A DNA stretch of 64,000 bases, taken from Rhodoferax sp. Its GTDB lineage: Bacteria > Pseudomonadota > Gammaproteobacteria > Burkholderiales > Burkholderiaceae_C. The notes under the pieces were generated by a model. It had not been told where the DNA came from. It saw only the letters and a program-made list of their open reading frames with translations, and did no database searches. The translations under genes were made by a program, and so were the position numbers. The DNA is taken from NCBI GenBank assembly GCA_029866205.1, contig JARWZT010000011.1, forward strand, positions 62,001-126,000, given 5' to 3'. Each line of letters begins with the position of its first letter. Within the stretch, counting starts at the first letter, position 1. Of the stretch, positions 31,442-42,683 are shown one piece after another.

Positions 31442-32974
31442 ATGCACGACATTCTTGAACAACTAGAAGCCAAGCGCGAACTCGCCCGCCAGGGCGGCGG
31501 CGCCAAGCGCATTGCCGCACAGCACAGCAAAGGCAAACTCACCGCCCGCGAGCGGTTGGAGATATTGCTGGACGAAGGCACGTTTGAAGAATGGGACATG
31601 TTTGTTGAGCACCGTTGCGTGGACTTTGGCATGGCGGACCAGAAGATTCCGGGCGACGGTGTGGTCACCGGCTACGGCATGATCAACGGACGTCTGGTGT
31701 TTGTGTACAGCCAAGACTTCACCGTGTTTGGCGGCGCCCTGAGCGAGTCCCACGCCGAGAAAATTTGCAAGGTGATGGACCAGGCCATGAAGGTCGGCGC
31801 ACCAGTGATTGGGCTGAACGATTCGGGCGGCGCACGCATTCAGGAGGGTGTGGCGTCATTGGGCGGCTATGCCGAGGTGTTTCAGCGCAACGCCATGGCC
31901 AGCGGCGTGATTCCGCAGATCAGCATGATCATGGGCCCATCGGCCGGTGGCGCGGTGTACAGCCCGGCCATGACCGATTTCATCTTCATGGTTAAAGACT
32001 CGAGCTATATGTTCGTGACTGGCCCCGAAGTGGTCAAGACCGTAACGCACGAAGAAGTGACGGCCGAAGAACTCGGCGGCGCCATCACCCACACCACCAA
32101 GAGCGGTGTGGCCGATCTGGCCTTTGACAACGATGTGGAGGCGCTCCTGATGCTGCGCCGCCTGTACAACTACCTGCCGCTGAGCAACCGCGAAAAAGCC
32201 CCCGTGCGCAAAAGCGGCGACCCGGCCGACCGCCTGGACAAGAGCCTGGACACACTGGTGCCCGACAACGCCAACAAGGCCTATGACATGAAGGAGCTGA
32301 TCGTCAAAACCGTGGACGACGGCGACTTTTTTGAGATCCAACCTGAGTACGCCAAAAACATCCTGATCGGCTTTGCCCGCATGGACGGCCAGACCGTGGG
32401 AATCGTGGCCAACCAGCCGTTGGTGCTGGCCGGTTGCCTGGACATCAAGAGCTCCATCAAAGCGGCGCGCTTTGTGCGGTTTTGTGATGCCTTCAATATT
32501 CCGGTGATCACCTTCGTGGATGTGCCCGGCTTCATGCCCGGTACCAGCCAAGAGTACGGCGGCATCATCAAGCACGGTGCCAAGCTTTTGTACGCCTACG
32601 CCGAATGCACGGTGCCAAAAATCACGGTGATCACCCGCAAAGCCTATGGCGGTGCCTACGACGTGATGGCCTCCAAGCACTTGCGGGGTGACGTGAACTT
32701 TGCCTGGCCCAACGCCGAAATCGCCGTGATGGGCGCCAAGGGCGCAGTAGAAATCATCTTCCGCGAAGACAAGGGCGACCCCGAAAAGCTGGCCGCGAAA
32801 GAAGCCGAATACAAAGCCCGCTTTGCCAACCCCTTTGTGGCAGGCGCACGCGGCTTTATCGACGACGTGATATTGCCCAGCGAAACCCGCAAGCGCATTT
32901 GCCGCAGCCTGGTGATGCTCAAGGACAAGAAGATCGAGAACCCATGGCGCAAGCACGGGAACATTCCGCTGTAA
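31442..32974 (+). CDS. pccB: propionyl-CoA carboxylase beta subunit
   Basis: Carboxyltransferase: [30 protein letters not shown]...[25 protein letters not shown]...[31 protein letters not shown]. Confidence 0.96.
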   Translation: MHDILEQLEAKRELARQGGGAKRIAAQHSKGKLTARERLEILLDEGTFEEWDMFVEHRCVDFGMADQKIPGDGVVTGYGMINGRLVFVYSQDFTVFGGALSESHAEKICKVMDQAMKVGAPVIGLNDSGGARIQEGVASLGGYAEVFQRNAMASGVIPQISMIMGPSAGGAVYSPAMTDFIFMVKDSSYMFVTGPEVVKTVTHEEVTAEELGGAITHTTKSGVADLAFDNDVEALLMLRRLYNYLPLSNREKAPVRKSGDPADRLDKSLDTLVPDNANKAYDMKELIVKTVDDGDFFEIQPEYAKNILIGFARMDGQTVGIVANQPLVLAGCLDIKSSIKAARFVRFCDAFNIPVITFVDVPGFMPGTSQEYGGIIKHGAKLLYAYAECTVPKITVITRKAYGGAYDVMASKHLRGDVNFAWPNAEIAVMGAKGAVEIIFREDKGDPEKLAAKEAEYKARFANPFVAGARGFIDDVILPSETRKRICRSLVMLKDKKIENPWRKHGNIPL

Positions 32975-32985
32975 GTTCATTTGTC

Positions 32986-33360
32986 ATGACAAATATCTTG
33001 CAAATTTTGCTGGTGTTGGTCGCCGTGATCTGCACAGGCGTGAGTCAAATGCTGCTTAGGTCAGGTGGAAAACTATTTCAAGCGGCAACCGATTCACCGA
33101 GCATGGGACTCGATAACCTTCTGCGCTTCTTTGGTGGGTTCATTCTTGGGTTTGCCATTCTTTGTGCGTGGGCGGCAGTCCGTATTTCAGAGCAAGGTGA
33201 ACTGATTTATGTGATCGGAACAGTGCTGTTCTTAGCGGCACTTGGTCGTCTGCTATCGCGAAAAACTGTTGGAGTCCCCCCACCGCCAAGAGGTCTGTTC
33301 ATGTGGGGTGAATTCGTGTTGGGCACATCCATCATCGCGGTGCAATATTTGCGCGCTTGA
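32986..33360 (+). CDS. small integral membrane protein between pccB and pccA (DUF4345-like)
   Basis: 124 aa, about 4 TM helices: LQILLVLVAVICTGVSQMLLRSG...LDNLLRFFGGFILGFAILCAWAAVRI; DUF4345 assignment is by pattern only. Confidence 0.6.
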   Translation: MTNILQILLVLVAVICTGVSQMLLRSGGKLFQAATDSPSMGLDNLLRFFGGFILGFAILCAWAAVRISEQGELIYVIGTVLFLAALGRLLSRKTVGVPPPPRGLFMWGEFVLGTSIIAVQYLRA

Positions 33361-33377
33361 ATTAAGTAAGGAAAATT

Positions 33378-35429
33378 ATGTTTACCAAAATCCTGATCGC
33401 CAACCGTGGCGAAATCGCCTGCCGCGTCATCACCACCGCCCGCAAAATGGGCATCCAGACCGTGGCCGTTTACTCGGATGCGGACCGGGACGCGCGCCAC
33501 GTCATGCTGGCCGACGAGGCGGTGCATATCGGACCGGCACCCAGCCGCGAAAGCTACCTGCTGGCCGACAAAATTATTGCGGCCTGCAAACAAACCGGTG
33601 CCCAAGCGGTGCATCCCGGCTACGGCTTTTTGAGCGAGAACGCCGAGTTTTCGCGCCGCTGCGAAGAAGAAGGCATCGTCTTCATCGGGCCCAAGCACTA
33701 TTCCATTGCCGCCATGGGCGACAAGATCGAGTCCAAAAAACTCGCCGGTGCGGCGGGTGTGAATTGCATTCCCGGCGTGAACGACGCCATCGAGACGCCC
33801 GAGCGCGCGGTCGAGATTGCCAAGGGCATTGGCTATCCGGTGATGATCAAGGCCAGTGCGGGCGGCGGCGGCAAAGGCTTGCGCGTGGCGTTCAACGACA
33901 AAGAAGCGTTTGAAGGTTTCACCAGTTGCCGCAATGAGGCGCGCAACAGCTTTGGCGATGACCGCGTCTTCATCGAAAAATTCGTTGAAGAGCCGCGCCA
34001 CATTGAAATCCAGCTCATCGGTGACAGCCATGGCAACGTGCTGTATTTGAACGAGCGGGAGTGCTCGATCCAGCGCCGCCACCAGAAGGTGATTGAAGAG
34101 GCGCCATCGCCCTTTATCAGCGACGCCACCCGCAAAGCCATGGGCGTGCAGGCGGTGCAACTGGCCAAGGCGGTCAAATACCAAAGCGCGGGCACGGTGG
34201 AGTTTGTGGTCGGCAAGGACCAGAGCTTTTACTTCCTGGAGATGAATACCCGCCTGCAGGTGGAGCATCCGGTGACCGAGGCGATTACTGGCCTCGACTT
34301 GGTGGAACTGATGATTCGTGTGGCCGCAGGTGAAAAGCTTCCGCTCACGCAAGCCGACGTCCAACGCAATGGCTGGGCCTTGGAATGCCGCATCAACGCC
34401 GAAGACCCCTTCCGTGGTTTTCTGCCGTCCACCGGTCGTTTGGTGCGCTTTGCACCGCCTGCGCAAACCATGTGGCAGGGTGATACCCAGCACTTGTTGG
34501 GCGTACGGGTGGACACCGGCGTGCAAGACGGTGGCGAAATTCCGATGTACTACGACTCGATGATCGCCAAGCTCATCGTGCACGGCACCGACCGGCTGGA
34601 CGCGATTGCCAAGATGCGCGAAGCCCTCAATGGTTTTGTGATTCGGGGTGTGTCCAGCAACATACCCTTTCAGGCCGCGCTGTTGGCCCACCCCAAGTTT
34701 GTGTCGGGCGACTTCAATACGGGGTTTATTGCCGAGCAATACGCCCACGGGTTCCGCGCTGAAGACGTGCCCCACGAAGAGCCCAAGTTCCTCACCGCCC
34801 TGGCTGCATTTGTGCGCCGCAAGTCGCGTGAGCGGGCTGCCGGCATCAGCGGGCAGTTGCCCGGTTATGCGGTGGACGCCGGCAAAGACTATGTGGTGGT
34901 CACTCTGGCGGAAGACGGTCAGCACAGCTACACGCCGGTCCATGTGGACGACTTTGAGGGCGAATCCGGCTCTGCCCGTGTGCGGGTGGCGGGCACGGAC
35001 TTCGAGATTCGCAGTCGCTCGCGGCTGAATGACATTGCCATCACCGGAACCGTCAACGGTACGCCGTTCACGGCCCAAATCGAGCGCGGCACGCCCACCA
35101 ACCCGCTGGCGCTGCGGGTGCAGCACAACGGTCGGCGCATTGACACCCTGGTGGTTTCGCCGCGCATGGCTGAGTTGCACGCGCTGATGCCCTTCAAGGC
35201 GGCACCCGACATGAGCCGATTTGTCTTGTCGCCCATGCCTGGCCTGCTGGTGCAGGTGGCGGTGGTGCCGGGTCAAAAAGTGCAGGCCGGTGAACGCGTG
35301 GCAGTGATTGAAGCCATGAAAATGGAAAACGTCTTGTTTGCCCAGGCGGACGGTGTGGTCAGCAAAGTGATGGCGGCGCAGGGCGAAAGCCTGACCGTGG
35401 ACCAACCGATCGTGGAGTTCGCCGCATGA
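33378..35429 (+). CDS. pccA: acetyl/propionyl-CoA carboxylase alpha subunit (biotin carboxylase + BCCP)
   Basis: [35 protein letters not shown]...[15 protein letters not shown]...[17 protein letters not shown] biotinylation motif. Confidence 0.96.
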   Translation: MFTKILIANRGEIACRVITTARKMGIQTVAVYSDADRDARHVMLADEAVHIGPAPSRESYLLADKIIAACKQTGAQAVHPGYGFLSENAEFSRRCEEEGIVFIGPKHYSIAAMGDKIESKKLAGAAGVNCIPGVNDAIETPERAVEIAKGIGYPVMIKASAGGGGKGLRVAFNDKEAFEGFTSCRNEARNSFGDDRVFIEKFVEEPRHIEIQLIGDSHGNVLYLNERECSIQRRHQKVIEEAPSPFISDATRKAMGVQAVQLAKAVKYQSAGTVEFVVGKDQSFYFLEMNTRLQVEHPVTEAITGLDLVELMIRVAAGEKLPLTQADVQRNGWALECRINAEDPFRGFLPSTGRLVRFAPPAQTMWQGDTQHLLGVRVDTGVQDGGEIPMYYDSMIAKLIVHGTDRLDAIAKMREALNGFVIRGVSSNIPFQAALLAHPKFVSGDFNTGFIAEQYAHGFRAEDVPHEEPKFLTALAAFVRRKSRERAAGISGQLPGYAVDAGKDYVVVTLAEDGQHSYTPVHVDDFEGESGSARVRVAGTDFEIRSRSRLNDIAITGTVNGTPFTAQIERGTPTNPLALRVQHNGRRIDTLVVSPRMAELHALMPFKAAPDMSRFVLSPMPGLLVQVAVVPGQKVQAGERVAVIEAMKMENVLFAQADGVVSKVMAAQGESLTVDQPIVEFAA

Positions 35430-35920
35430 ACGCCCCTGAAAAGCGTCCTTTCAAGGTGCTGGGCGTGCAGCAAATCGCCATCGGGGGCCCCGACAAGCTG
35501 CGCTTGCAGCGGCTCTGGGTCGACATGCTGGGCCTGGAAGTGACAGGCACCTTCCGCAGCGAGCGCGAAAACGTGGACGAAGACATTTGCGCGATTGGCA
35601 GCGGCCCCTTCAAGGTCGAAGTCGACCTGATGCAGCCGATTGATCCCGACAAAAAGCCCGCCGTTCACACCACGCCGCTGAACCACATCGGCCTGTGGAT
35701 TGATGACCTGCCCACGGCGGTCACCTGGCTAGGTGCGCACGGCGTTCGGTTTGCCCCGGGGGGAATTCGCAAAGGTGCGGCAGGCTTTGATATCTGCTTT
35801 TTGCACCCCAAGGCCAGCGACGAGTTTCCGATTGCGGGTGAGGGCGTCTTGATCGAACTGGTGCAGGCGCCATCGGAAGTGGTGAGCGCGTTTGCGCGCC
35901 TGGCGCAGGCGGGCGGATGA
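35426..35920 (+). CDS. VOC-family protein, methylmalonyl-CoA epimerase-like
   Basis: ATGA overlap with pccA; glyoxalase-fold pattern ([30 protein letters not shown]...[25 protein letters not shown]...[10 protein letters not shown]). Confidence 0.8.
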   Translation: MNAPEKRPFKVLGVQQIAIGGPDKLRLQRLWVDMLGLEVTGTFRSERENVDEDICAIGSGPFKVEVDLMQPIDPDKKPAVHTTPLNHIGLWIDDLPTAVTWLGAHGVRFAPGGIRKGAAGFDICFLHPKASDEFPIAGEGVLIELVQAPSEVVSAFARLAQAGG

Positions 35921-35939
35921 CTATTCCGGGCGCCGGCGG

Positions 35940-36638
35940 CTAGTTGGGATTGCTGCGCTGGCGCGCCCGCTCCATGGCCGCCAGAATCACCGCCTTTTTA
36001 TGGTCCAGTACCTTGGGATCGCTGATGCGCGAATGTGCGGCCAAGTCAGCCAGCTTGTCTTGGGCTTGCGCCGCTTTTGCCGCGCTGTGGGCGGCTTGGG
36101 TGCGCGCACGCCGGGCGGCGGCTGCGCTGTAGCGTTGGCGCGCCGTGTCCGCTTGGGCGGGTGACCAGGCGTCCCAGCCGGTAGGTGGGTTTTGGCCTGA
36201 CCCCACGGGTGACAGGGTGATCGTTTCCAGCTTGATGCAGTCCACCGGGCAAACGGGCAAACACAGCTCGCAACCCGTGCAATAGGCCTCGATGACCGTG
36301 TGCATGCGTTTGTTGGTGCCAAAAATGGCATCGGTGGGGCAGGCCGCAATGCACAAGGTGCAGCCGATGCACCAATCTTCGTCAATGAAGGCCACCGTGC
36401 GTGGCCCCTCTTGGCCGAATTCAGGGTTCAGCGGCTTGGGTGCAACTTTTAGCAGCGCGGCGAGCCGCTGCACGCCCTGTTCCCCACCGGGCGGGCATTG
36501 GTTGATGTCCGCCTGGCCCAGCGCCATCGCCTGCGCATAGGCCGCGCAATCCGGGTAGCCGCAGCGTGTGCACTGCGTTTGGGGAAGCACGTCGAGCAGA
36601 CGGCTGGCCCCAACGGCTTCGCCGGTTTGCTTTGACAT
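35940..36638 (-). CDS. rsxB: RnfB/RsxB-like 2[4Fe-4S] electron transport protein without N-terminal TM
   Basis: [64 protein letters not shown]. Confidence 0.9.
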   Translation of the reverse strand: MSKQTGEAVGASRLLDVLPQTQCTRCGYPDCAAYAQAMALGQADINQCPPGGEQGVQRLAALLKVAPKPLNPEFGQEGPRTVAFIDEDWCIGCTLCIAACPTDAIFGTNKRMHTVIEAYCTGCELCLPVCPVDCIKLETITLSPVGSGQNPPTGWDAWSPAQADTARQRYSAAAARRARTQAAHSAAKAAQAQDKLADLAAHSRISDPKVLDHKKAVILAAMERARQRSNPN

Positions 36639-38428
36639 TACTTGGCCTTGGGGGCCTTTTTGGCGGCTGCCTTGGGCGCTGCTTTGGCGGGTGCTGCTTT
36701 GACTGCAGTCACCGTGGCTTTGGCTGCCGTCTTGACCGACACCTTAGCAGCAGGCTGCTGGGCTGCAGCAGACTTGGCGGGTTCCAGCGCCAGTGTTGCC
36801 TGGGCAGGTGCTGGCTCTGCGGAGGTGATGACAGGAGTGGCTTGCACATCGATCACCACCGCAGGAGACGCCACCGCTGAGACGGTTTCTGCCTGTACGA
36901 CGGTCAGGCTTGCAACCTCAAGCGTTCGCTCCACGGCTACTGCTGTGACTGCTTCGAGCGCCGGACGGGCCACTGCCGCGACAACGGTCTTTTCCACCGG
37001 TTTTGCAGCGCTTTTAGGCTTCGCTGCTGGCGCGGGTACCGCTACCAGCTTCTGCACGGGAGCGCTGAACAAGGTCGGTGCGGTATCGGTGCGTTTGGTT
37101 GCGCGGGGCTTGCGGGCCCGGGGCGCGGCAACCGTCTGCGAAGGGGCTGCAGCCTTCAGCTTTGCAGGTTGGTGACCTTTGATGAAAGCCTTGACTTCGG
37201 GGTACACCATTTCGCGCCAGCGGCGGCCGGAGAAGATGCCGTAGTGGCCGGCACCGGGGACTTCGAAATGGCGCTGCTGGCTGCTGACCACACCGGTACA
37301 AATTTCGTGTACGGCACGGGTTTGGCCTGCACCGGAAATATCGTCGAGTTCACCCTCGACGGACATGAGGGCAGTGGTGGTGATCGCCGAAGGGCGTACG
37401 CGTTCAATTTTGCCGCTGGGCGACTTGACGTCCCAGCTGTCACTGACCAGGCTGAAGTCCTGGAACACGACTTTGATGGTCTCCAGGTAATAGTCAGCGT
37501 CCATGTCCAGCACGGCGTTGTACTCGTCGTAAAACTTGCGGTGCGCCTCCGTACTCACGTCGTCGCCCTTGATCAGGTCTTTGAAGTAGTCGTAATGGCT
37601 CTTGGCGTGATGGTCCGGGTTCATGGCCACAAAGCCGGTGTGCTGCAGGAAGCCGGGGTAGACGCGCCGTCCCGCACCGGGAAAGCTGTTGGGCACGCGA
37701 TAAATCACGTTGTTCTCAAACCACTCGTAGCTCTTGTTCATGGCGAGGTTGTTGACTGCCGTGGGCGACTTGCGCGCGTCAATCGGGCCACCCATCATGG
37801 TCATGGTCACGGGCGTCTTTTCGCCCCGTGCCGCCATCAAAGAGACTGCCGCGAGCACCGGGACCGTGGGTTGACAAACGCTCATGACATGGCAATTGCC
37901 GTATTTCGCCTGCACGTGGCGGATGAACTCCTGCACGTAGTTGACGTAATCGTCCAGGTGGAATTCGCCTTCGCTCAGGGGCACCAAACGGGCGTTTTTC
38001 CAGTCGGTGATGTAGACCTTGTGGTCCTGCAACATGGTTCTGGCGGTGTCGCGCAGCAGGGTGGCGTAGTGACCCGACAGGGGTGCGACGATCAGCACGA
38101 CCGGTTGGTCTTTGATTTTGTCCAGTGTGGCGGCGTCGTCCGTGAGGCGCTTGAAGCGAATCAGGTCGCAAAACGGTTTTTTGACTTCAATGCGTTCATG
38201 CACGGCCACTTCAACACCATCGACCCCGATGGTGCGAATACCAAATTCTGGCTTTTCGTAGTCTTTGCCCAGGCGGTGCATCAAGTCATAGCTGGCCGAC
38301 AGACGCTGGGAAAACGGGCTTTGGCCCACCAAGGACAGGGGGTTCGACAGAGATTTGGCGGCAAAACTGGCCAAGTCGGAGAACGGCTCCATCAGGGCGC
38401 GTTGGGTCTCGTAAAGCTGGTAAAGCAT
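36638..38428 (-). CDS. phaZ: intracellular polyhydroxyalkanoate depolymerase PhaZ with long low-complexity C-terminal tail
   Basis: [27 protein letters not shown]...[43 protein letters not shown]...[25 protein letters not shown]; tail rich in A/V/P/K ending [15 protein letters not shown]; start at 38428 behind a GAGGAAACCGC RBS. Confidence 0.94.
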   Translation of the reverse strand: MLYQLYETQRALMEPFSDLASFAAKSLSNPLSLVGQSPFSQRLSASYDLMHRLGKDYEKPEFGIRTIGVDGVEVAVHERIEVKKPFCDLIRFKRLTDDAATLDKIKDQPVVLIVAPLSGHYATLLRDTARTMLQDHKVYITDWKNARLVPLSEGEFHLDDYVNYVQEFIRHVQAKYGNCHVMSVCQPTVPVLAAVSLMAARGEKTPVTMTMMGGPIDARKSPTAVNNLAMNKSYEWFENNVIYRVPNSFPGAGRRVYPGFLQHTGFVAMNPDHHAKSHYDYFKDLIKGDDVSTEAHRKFYDEYNAVLDMDADYYLETIKVVFQDFSLVSDSWDVKSPSGKIERVRPSAITTTALMSVEGELDDISGAGQTRAVHEICTGVVSSQQRHFEVPGAGHYGIFSGRRWREMVYPEVKAFIKGHQPAKLKAAAPSQTVAAPRARKPRATKRTDTAPTLFSAPVQKLVAVPAPAAKPKSAAKPVEKTVVAAVARPALEAVTAVAVERTLEVASLTVVQAETVSAVASPAVVIDVQATPVITSAEPAPAQATLALEPAKSAAAQQPAAKVSVKTAAKATVTAVKAAPAKAAPKAAAKKAPKAK

Positions 38429-38443
38429 GCGGTTTCCTCGTTG

Positions 38444-38460
38444 AAAAATGTTGCAGTGCA
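38444..38460 (-). promoter_or_regulatory. candidate PhaR-type operator upstream of phaZ
   Basis: Minus strand TGCACTGCAACATTTTT, 15 nt before the ATG; identical element and spacing upstream of the phasin gene. Confidence 0.65.
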
Positions 38461-38507
38461 ATATAACAGCATTAACTTGCTGTTGTCCAACGCCCCTGAG
38501 CCTTTGT

Positions 38508-39710
38508 CTACACCACTTTGGCGATGGCGGCGCAGACGTAAGCGATGTTTTTGCTGTTGAGCGCGGCCACACACATGCGGCCGGTGTCGGTGCCGTACAC
38601 GCCAAACTCGTTGCGCAAACGCACCATCTGGTCTTTGCTCAGGCCGGAGTAGCTGAACATGCCGATCTGGGTGGTGATGAAGCCCATGTCCTGCGTCACG
38701 CCGGCGGCCTTGAGTCCGTCGACCAGGCTTTGCCGCATCGCTTTGATCCGCACACGCATTTCGCCCAGCTCTTTTTCCCAGAGCGCGCGCAGCTCGGGGT
38801 TTCCCAACACGGCCGCCACGATCGCGCCTCCGTGGATCGGCGGGTTGGAATAGTTGGTGCGGATCGCAATCTTGAGTTGGCTGAGCACGCGGCCTGCCTC
38901 TTCCTTGCTTTCGCACAGCACCGACAGGGCGCCCACGCGTTCGCCATACAGGCTGAAGCTCTTGGAAAAGGAGGTCGAGACCAAAAAGCTCAGGCCTGCG
39001 GCGACAAACTTGGCAATGACTGCGCCGTCTTCGGCGATTCCGTGGCCAAAACCTTGGTAGGCCATGTCCAAAAAGGCGGTCAGGTTGCGGGCCTTGACCA
39101 CGGCCACCACCTGGTCCCATTGGGCGGGAGTGATGTCGTAACCGGTGGGGTTGTGGCAGCAGGCGTGCAGTACGACCACGGTGCCGGGGGCGGCGGCGGC
39201 GGCGTTCAGGCTGGCAAGCATGCCGTCGAAGTTGACACCGCGTTTGGCGGCGTCGTAATAGGTATAGGTGTCCACCACAAAACCAGCATTCGTGAAGAGG
39301 GCGCGGTGGTTTTCCCAGCTGGGGTCGGAAATCAGCACTTTTGCGTCAGGACGCAGGTGTTTGAGGAAATCAGCGCCAATTTTCAAGCCACCCGTTCCGC
39401 CAATCGCTTGGACCGTGGCCACGCGGCCAGAGGTGACGGGCTCCGAATCGGTGCCAAACACGAGGCCTTTGACGGCTGCGTCATAGGCGGCAATACCGTC
39501 AATGGGCAAATAGCCGCGTGCGGTGGGGGTGGACATCATGGTCTTTTCGGCCGCCTGTACGCATTGCAGCAGGGGCAGTTTGCCGTTGTCGTCGAAATAC
39601 ACTCCCACGCCGAGGTTGACCTTGTTGGGGTTGGTGTCGGCGTTAAATTGTTCATTCAAACCCAAAATCGGGTCGCGGGGTGCCATTTCGACGGCAGAAA
39701 AGAGAGACAT
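38508..39710 (-). CDS. aromatic/aspartate amino acid aminotransferase
   Basis: MSLFSAVEMAPRDPILGLNEQFNADTNPNKVNLGVGVYFDDNGKLPLL...HACCHNPTGYDITPAQWDQV...STSFSKSFSLYGERVGAL (tyrB/aspC family). Confidence 0.95.
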   Translation of the reverse strand: MSLFSAVEMAPRDPILGLNEQFNADTNPNKVNLGVGVYFDDNGKLPLLQCVQAAEKTMMSTPTARGYLPIDGIAAYDAAVKGLVFGTDSEPVTSGRVATVQAIGGTGGLKIGADFLKHLRPDAKVLISDPSWENHRALFTNAGFVVDTYTYYDAAKRGVNFDGMLASLNAAAAAPGTVVVLHACCHNPTGYDITPAQWDQVVAVVKARNLTAFLDMAYQGFGHGIAEDGAVIAKFVAAGLSFLVSTSFSKSFSLYGERVGALSVLCESKEEAGRVLSQLKIAIRTNYSNPPIHGGAIVAAVLGNPELRALWEKELGEMRVRIKAMRQSLVDGLKAAGVTQDMGFITTQIGMFSYSGLSKDQMVRLRNEFGVYGTDTGRMCVAALNSKNIAYVCAAIAKVV

Positions 39711-39886
39711 GGAGAAGTCCTGAAGGAGGGCCAAGGAAAACGCGGTGAAAAGTCAGCCGCAGCAAGCCTTTAATTTTACTGCCCCGCCCGCAACTGTCTG
39801 CCTTGCGCAGCGTGCGCCAGTCCGTGGGTCCCGGGAGCCGGGCCGAACCTGGGCTAAGCTTGCCGCCCCTCTATTTGCAGGTTTCT

Positions 39887-41995
39887 ATGTCCGACCTTGT
39901 TGAAGTCAGCGCTCCGGCCTTGCCGGGTCACTTCGTCACTTTTCCCGATTCGCCGTTTGAGCTTTACCAGCCCTATCCGCCAGCGGGCGATCAGCCCGAG
40001 GCGATCGAGAAGCTGGTGGAAGGCGTGCAAGACGGCGAAGTATTTCAAACCCTGCTGGGCGTTACGGGTTCAGGAAAAACCTTCACCATGGCCAATGTGA
40101 TTGCCCGCTTGGGGCGTCCAGCCATCGTTTTTGCGCCCAACAAGACGCTGGCAGCGCAGCTTTACAGCGAATTCCGCGAGTTTTTCCCCAAGAACGCGGT
40201 GGAGTATTTCGTCAGCTACTACGACTACTACCAGCCCGAGGCCTATGTGCCGCAGCGCGATCTGTTTATCGAGAAAGACTCGGCGATCAACGAGCACATC
40301 GAGCAAATGCGTCTGTCCTGCACCAAAAGCGTGCTGGAGCGGCGCGACGTGGTGATCGTGGCCACTGTCTCGGCCATTTACGGCATTGGTCAGCCCGAGG
40401 CGTACCACAAGATGGTGATGACCTTGCGCGCGGGTGACAAACTTGGCCAGCGCGACATGATCATTCAGCTGGTGCGAATGCAATACCAGCGCAACGACCT
40501 TGATTTTTCCCGCGGTACCTTCCGTGTGCGGGGCGACACGATTGATGTTTTTCCTGCCGAACACTCGGAGATGGCCATCCGGGTGGAGCTGTTTGACGAC
40601 GAAATAGAGTCATTGCAGTTGTTTGACCCGCTCACCGGACGCATTCGCCAGAAAATTCCGCGTTTTACCGTCTATCCCAGCAGCCACTACGTGACACCGC
40701 GCGAGCAGGTGCTGATGGCGGTCGAAACCATCAAGATTGAGCTGGCCGACCGGCTCAAGGAATTTGTCAGTCAGGGCAAGCTGGTGGAGGCGCAGCGCCT
40801 GGAGCAGCGTACCCGGTTTGACCTGGAAATGCTCTCGGAAGTGGGCCATTGCAAGGGCATCGAAAACTACTCGCGCCACCTGTCAGGCAGCGCACCGGGT
40901 GAGCCCCCGGCCACGTTGACCGACTACCTGCCGAAAGACGCGGTGATGTTTCTGGATGAAAGCCATGTGCTGATCGGGCAGTTTGGCGGCATGTACAACG
41001 GTGACCGTTCACGCAAGACGACGTTGGTGGAATACGGCTTTCGGCTGCCCAGCGCGCTGGACAACCGCCCCTTGAAGTTTGAAGAATTTGAGACAAAGAT
41101 GCGCCAGGCGATCTTTGTGTCGGCCACCCCGGCCCAGTGGGAAAAAGACCATACCGGCCAGGTCGTGGAGCAGGTGGTGCGTCCGACCGGCCTGGTTGAT
41201 CCTGAGGTCGAAGTGCGCCCCGCCACCACACAAGTCGACGACGTGCTGCAGGAAATCCGTATCCGGGTCGAGAAAAATGAGCGTGTGCTGATTACCACCC
41301 TCACCAAGCGCATGGCTGAGCAACTGACCGACTACCTGAGCGACAACGGCGTCAAAGTGCGCTACCTGCACAGTGACGTGGACACCGTTGAGCGGGTGGA
41401 AATTTTGCGCGACCTGCGCCTGGGCACTTTTGACGTGCTGGTGGGCATCAACCTGTTGCGCGAAGGCCTGGATATTCCCGAGGTGTCGCTGGTGGCGATT
41501 CTGGACGCCGACAAAGAGGGCTTTTTGCGATCGGAGCGCTCCCTGATCCAAACCATCGGCCGTGCCGCCCGCAATTTGGAAGGGCGGGCGATTCTGTATG
41601 CCGACAGAGTTACCGATTCCATGGCGCGCGCCATGGGCGAGACCGAGCGGCGGCGCAAGAAACAGGTGGCGCACAACCTGGAGCGCGGCATCATCCCGCG
41701 CGCCATTGTCAAGAAGGTGCGTGATTTGATCGACGGCGTGTACAGCGAAAAAGCCGGCAAAGAGGCGGAGCGCTTGGAGCGCGACGCCATGCAACGCGCC
41801 CAGGTGGAAGACATGAGCGAGAAGGATGTCTCGCGGGAAATCAAGCGCCTGGAAAAACTCATGATGGAACACGCCCGCAACCTCGAGTTCGAAAAAGCCG
41901 CCCGCGTGCGCGACCAACTGGGCATCCTCAAGGCACAAGCCTTTGGCGCACCAGGCCTGGACAACGTGGTGGTCTTGCCCCTGAAAGCGGGCTAA
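39887..41995 (+). CDS. uvrB: excinuclease ABC subunit B
   Basis: [15 protein letters not shown]...[17 protein letters not shown]...[35 protein letters not shown]. Confidence 0.99.
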   Translation: MSDLVEVSAPALPGHFVTFPDSPFELYQPYPPAGDQPEAIEKLVEGVQDGEVFQTLLGVTGSGKTFTMANVIARLGRPAIVFAPNKTLAAQLYSEFREFFPKNAVEYFVSYYDYYQPEAYVPQRDLFIEKDSAINEHIEQMRLSCTKSVLERRDVVIVATVSAIYGIGQPEAYHKMVMTLRAGDKLGQRDMIIQLVRMQYQRNDLDFSRGTFRVRGDTIDVFPAEHSEMAIRVELFDDEIESLQLFDPLTGRIRQKIPRFTVYPSSHYVTPREQVLMAVETIKIELADRLKEFVSQGKLVEAQRLEQRTRFDLEMLSEVGHCKGIENYSRHLSGSAPGEPPATLTDYLPKDAVMFLDESHVLIGQFGGMYNGDRSRKTTLVEYGFRLPSALDNRPLKFEEFETKMRQAIFVSATPAQWEKDHTGQVVEQVVRPTGLVDPEVEVRPATTQVDDVLQEIRIRVEKNERVLITTLTKRMAEQLTDYLSDNGVKVRYLHSDVDTVERVEILRDLRLGTFDVLVGINLLREGLDIPEVSLVAILDADKEGFLRSERSLIQTIGRAARNLEGRAILYADRVTDSMARAMGETERRRKKQVAHNLERGIIPRAIVKKVRDLIDGVYSEKAGKEAERLERDAMQRAQVEDMSEKDVSREIKRLEKLMMEHARNLEFEKAARVRDQLGILKAQAFGAPGLDNVVVLPLKAG

Positions 41996-42063
41996 CGCCT
42001 GGCGTGAATTTATTTTGTGACTGTGCAGTCTAGTTATCCGAGTAAATCAGTAGGACGTTGGAT

Positions 42064-42088
42064 ATACTCGACCACGTTAGTCAACTAC
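42064..42088. promoter_or_regulatory. IscR type-1 binding site in iscR promoter
   Basis: ATACTCGACCACGTTAGTCAACTAC against ATASYYGACTRWWWYAGTCRRSTAT: about 4 mismatches, GAC/AGTC half-sites intact. Confidence 0.75.
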
Positions 42089-42109
42089 ACCCGTCTCCAG
42101 GAGCTTGCG

Positions 42110-42646
42110 ATGCGTCTTACCACCAAGGGCCGTTTTGCCGTAACCGCCATGATTGATTTGGGCCTGCGCCAAAGCGGTGGCCCCGTTACGCTGGCGGCGA
42201 TCAGCCAGCGCCAGCAGATTTCGCTCTCCTATCTGGAGCAGCTTTTCGGCAAATTGCGCCGCAATGAGCTGGTGGAATCCACCCGTGGCCCGGGCGGCGG
42301 TTACACGCTGGCCCGCAAGGCGTCAGACATTACGGTGGCCGAAATCATTGTGTCAGTGGATGAACCCATTGATGCGACCCAATGCGGTGGCAAAGAAAAC
42401 TGCCTGGGCGAGGGCAGTCGCTGCATGACGCACGACTTGTGGGCTACGCTGAACCAGCGCATGGTCGATTTTTTGACCTCCGTCACCCTGCAAAAGCTGG
42501 TGGATGACCAATTGGCCAAGGGCTTGCAGGTCGAGGAAGCACCCAGCCTCAAGCGTGCGATTTCTGCCTTGCCCGTGTCGCAACCGATCCGCATCAATGC
42601 GCCCAATTCGGTGTTCGCGCTGGGCAACGCGTTTTCCAAGGCCTGA
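42110..42646 (+). CDS. iscR: Fe-S cluster assembly transcriptional regulator IscR
   Basis: [19 protein letters not shown]...[30 protein letters not shown]...[20 protein letters not shown]. Confidence 0.97.
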   Translation: MRLTTKGRFAVTAMIDLGLRQSGGPVTLAAISQRQQISLSYLEQLFGKLRRNELVESTRGPGGGYTLARKASDITVAEIIVSVDEPIDATQCGGKENCLGEGSRCMTHDLWATLNQRMVDFLTSVTLQKLVDDQLAKGLQVEEAPSLKRAISALPVSQPIRINAPNSVFALGNAFSKA

Positions 42647-42683
42647 TCGCAGCTTTTCAATTCAACGTTTTTAGCAGACTGAT

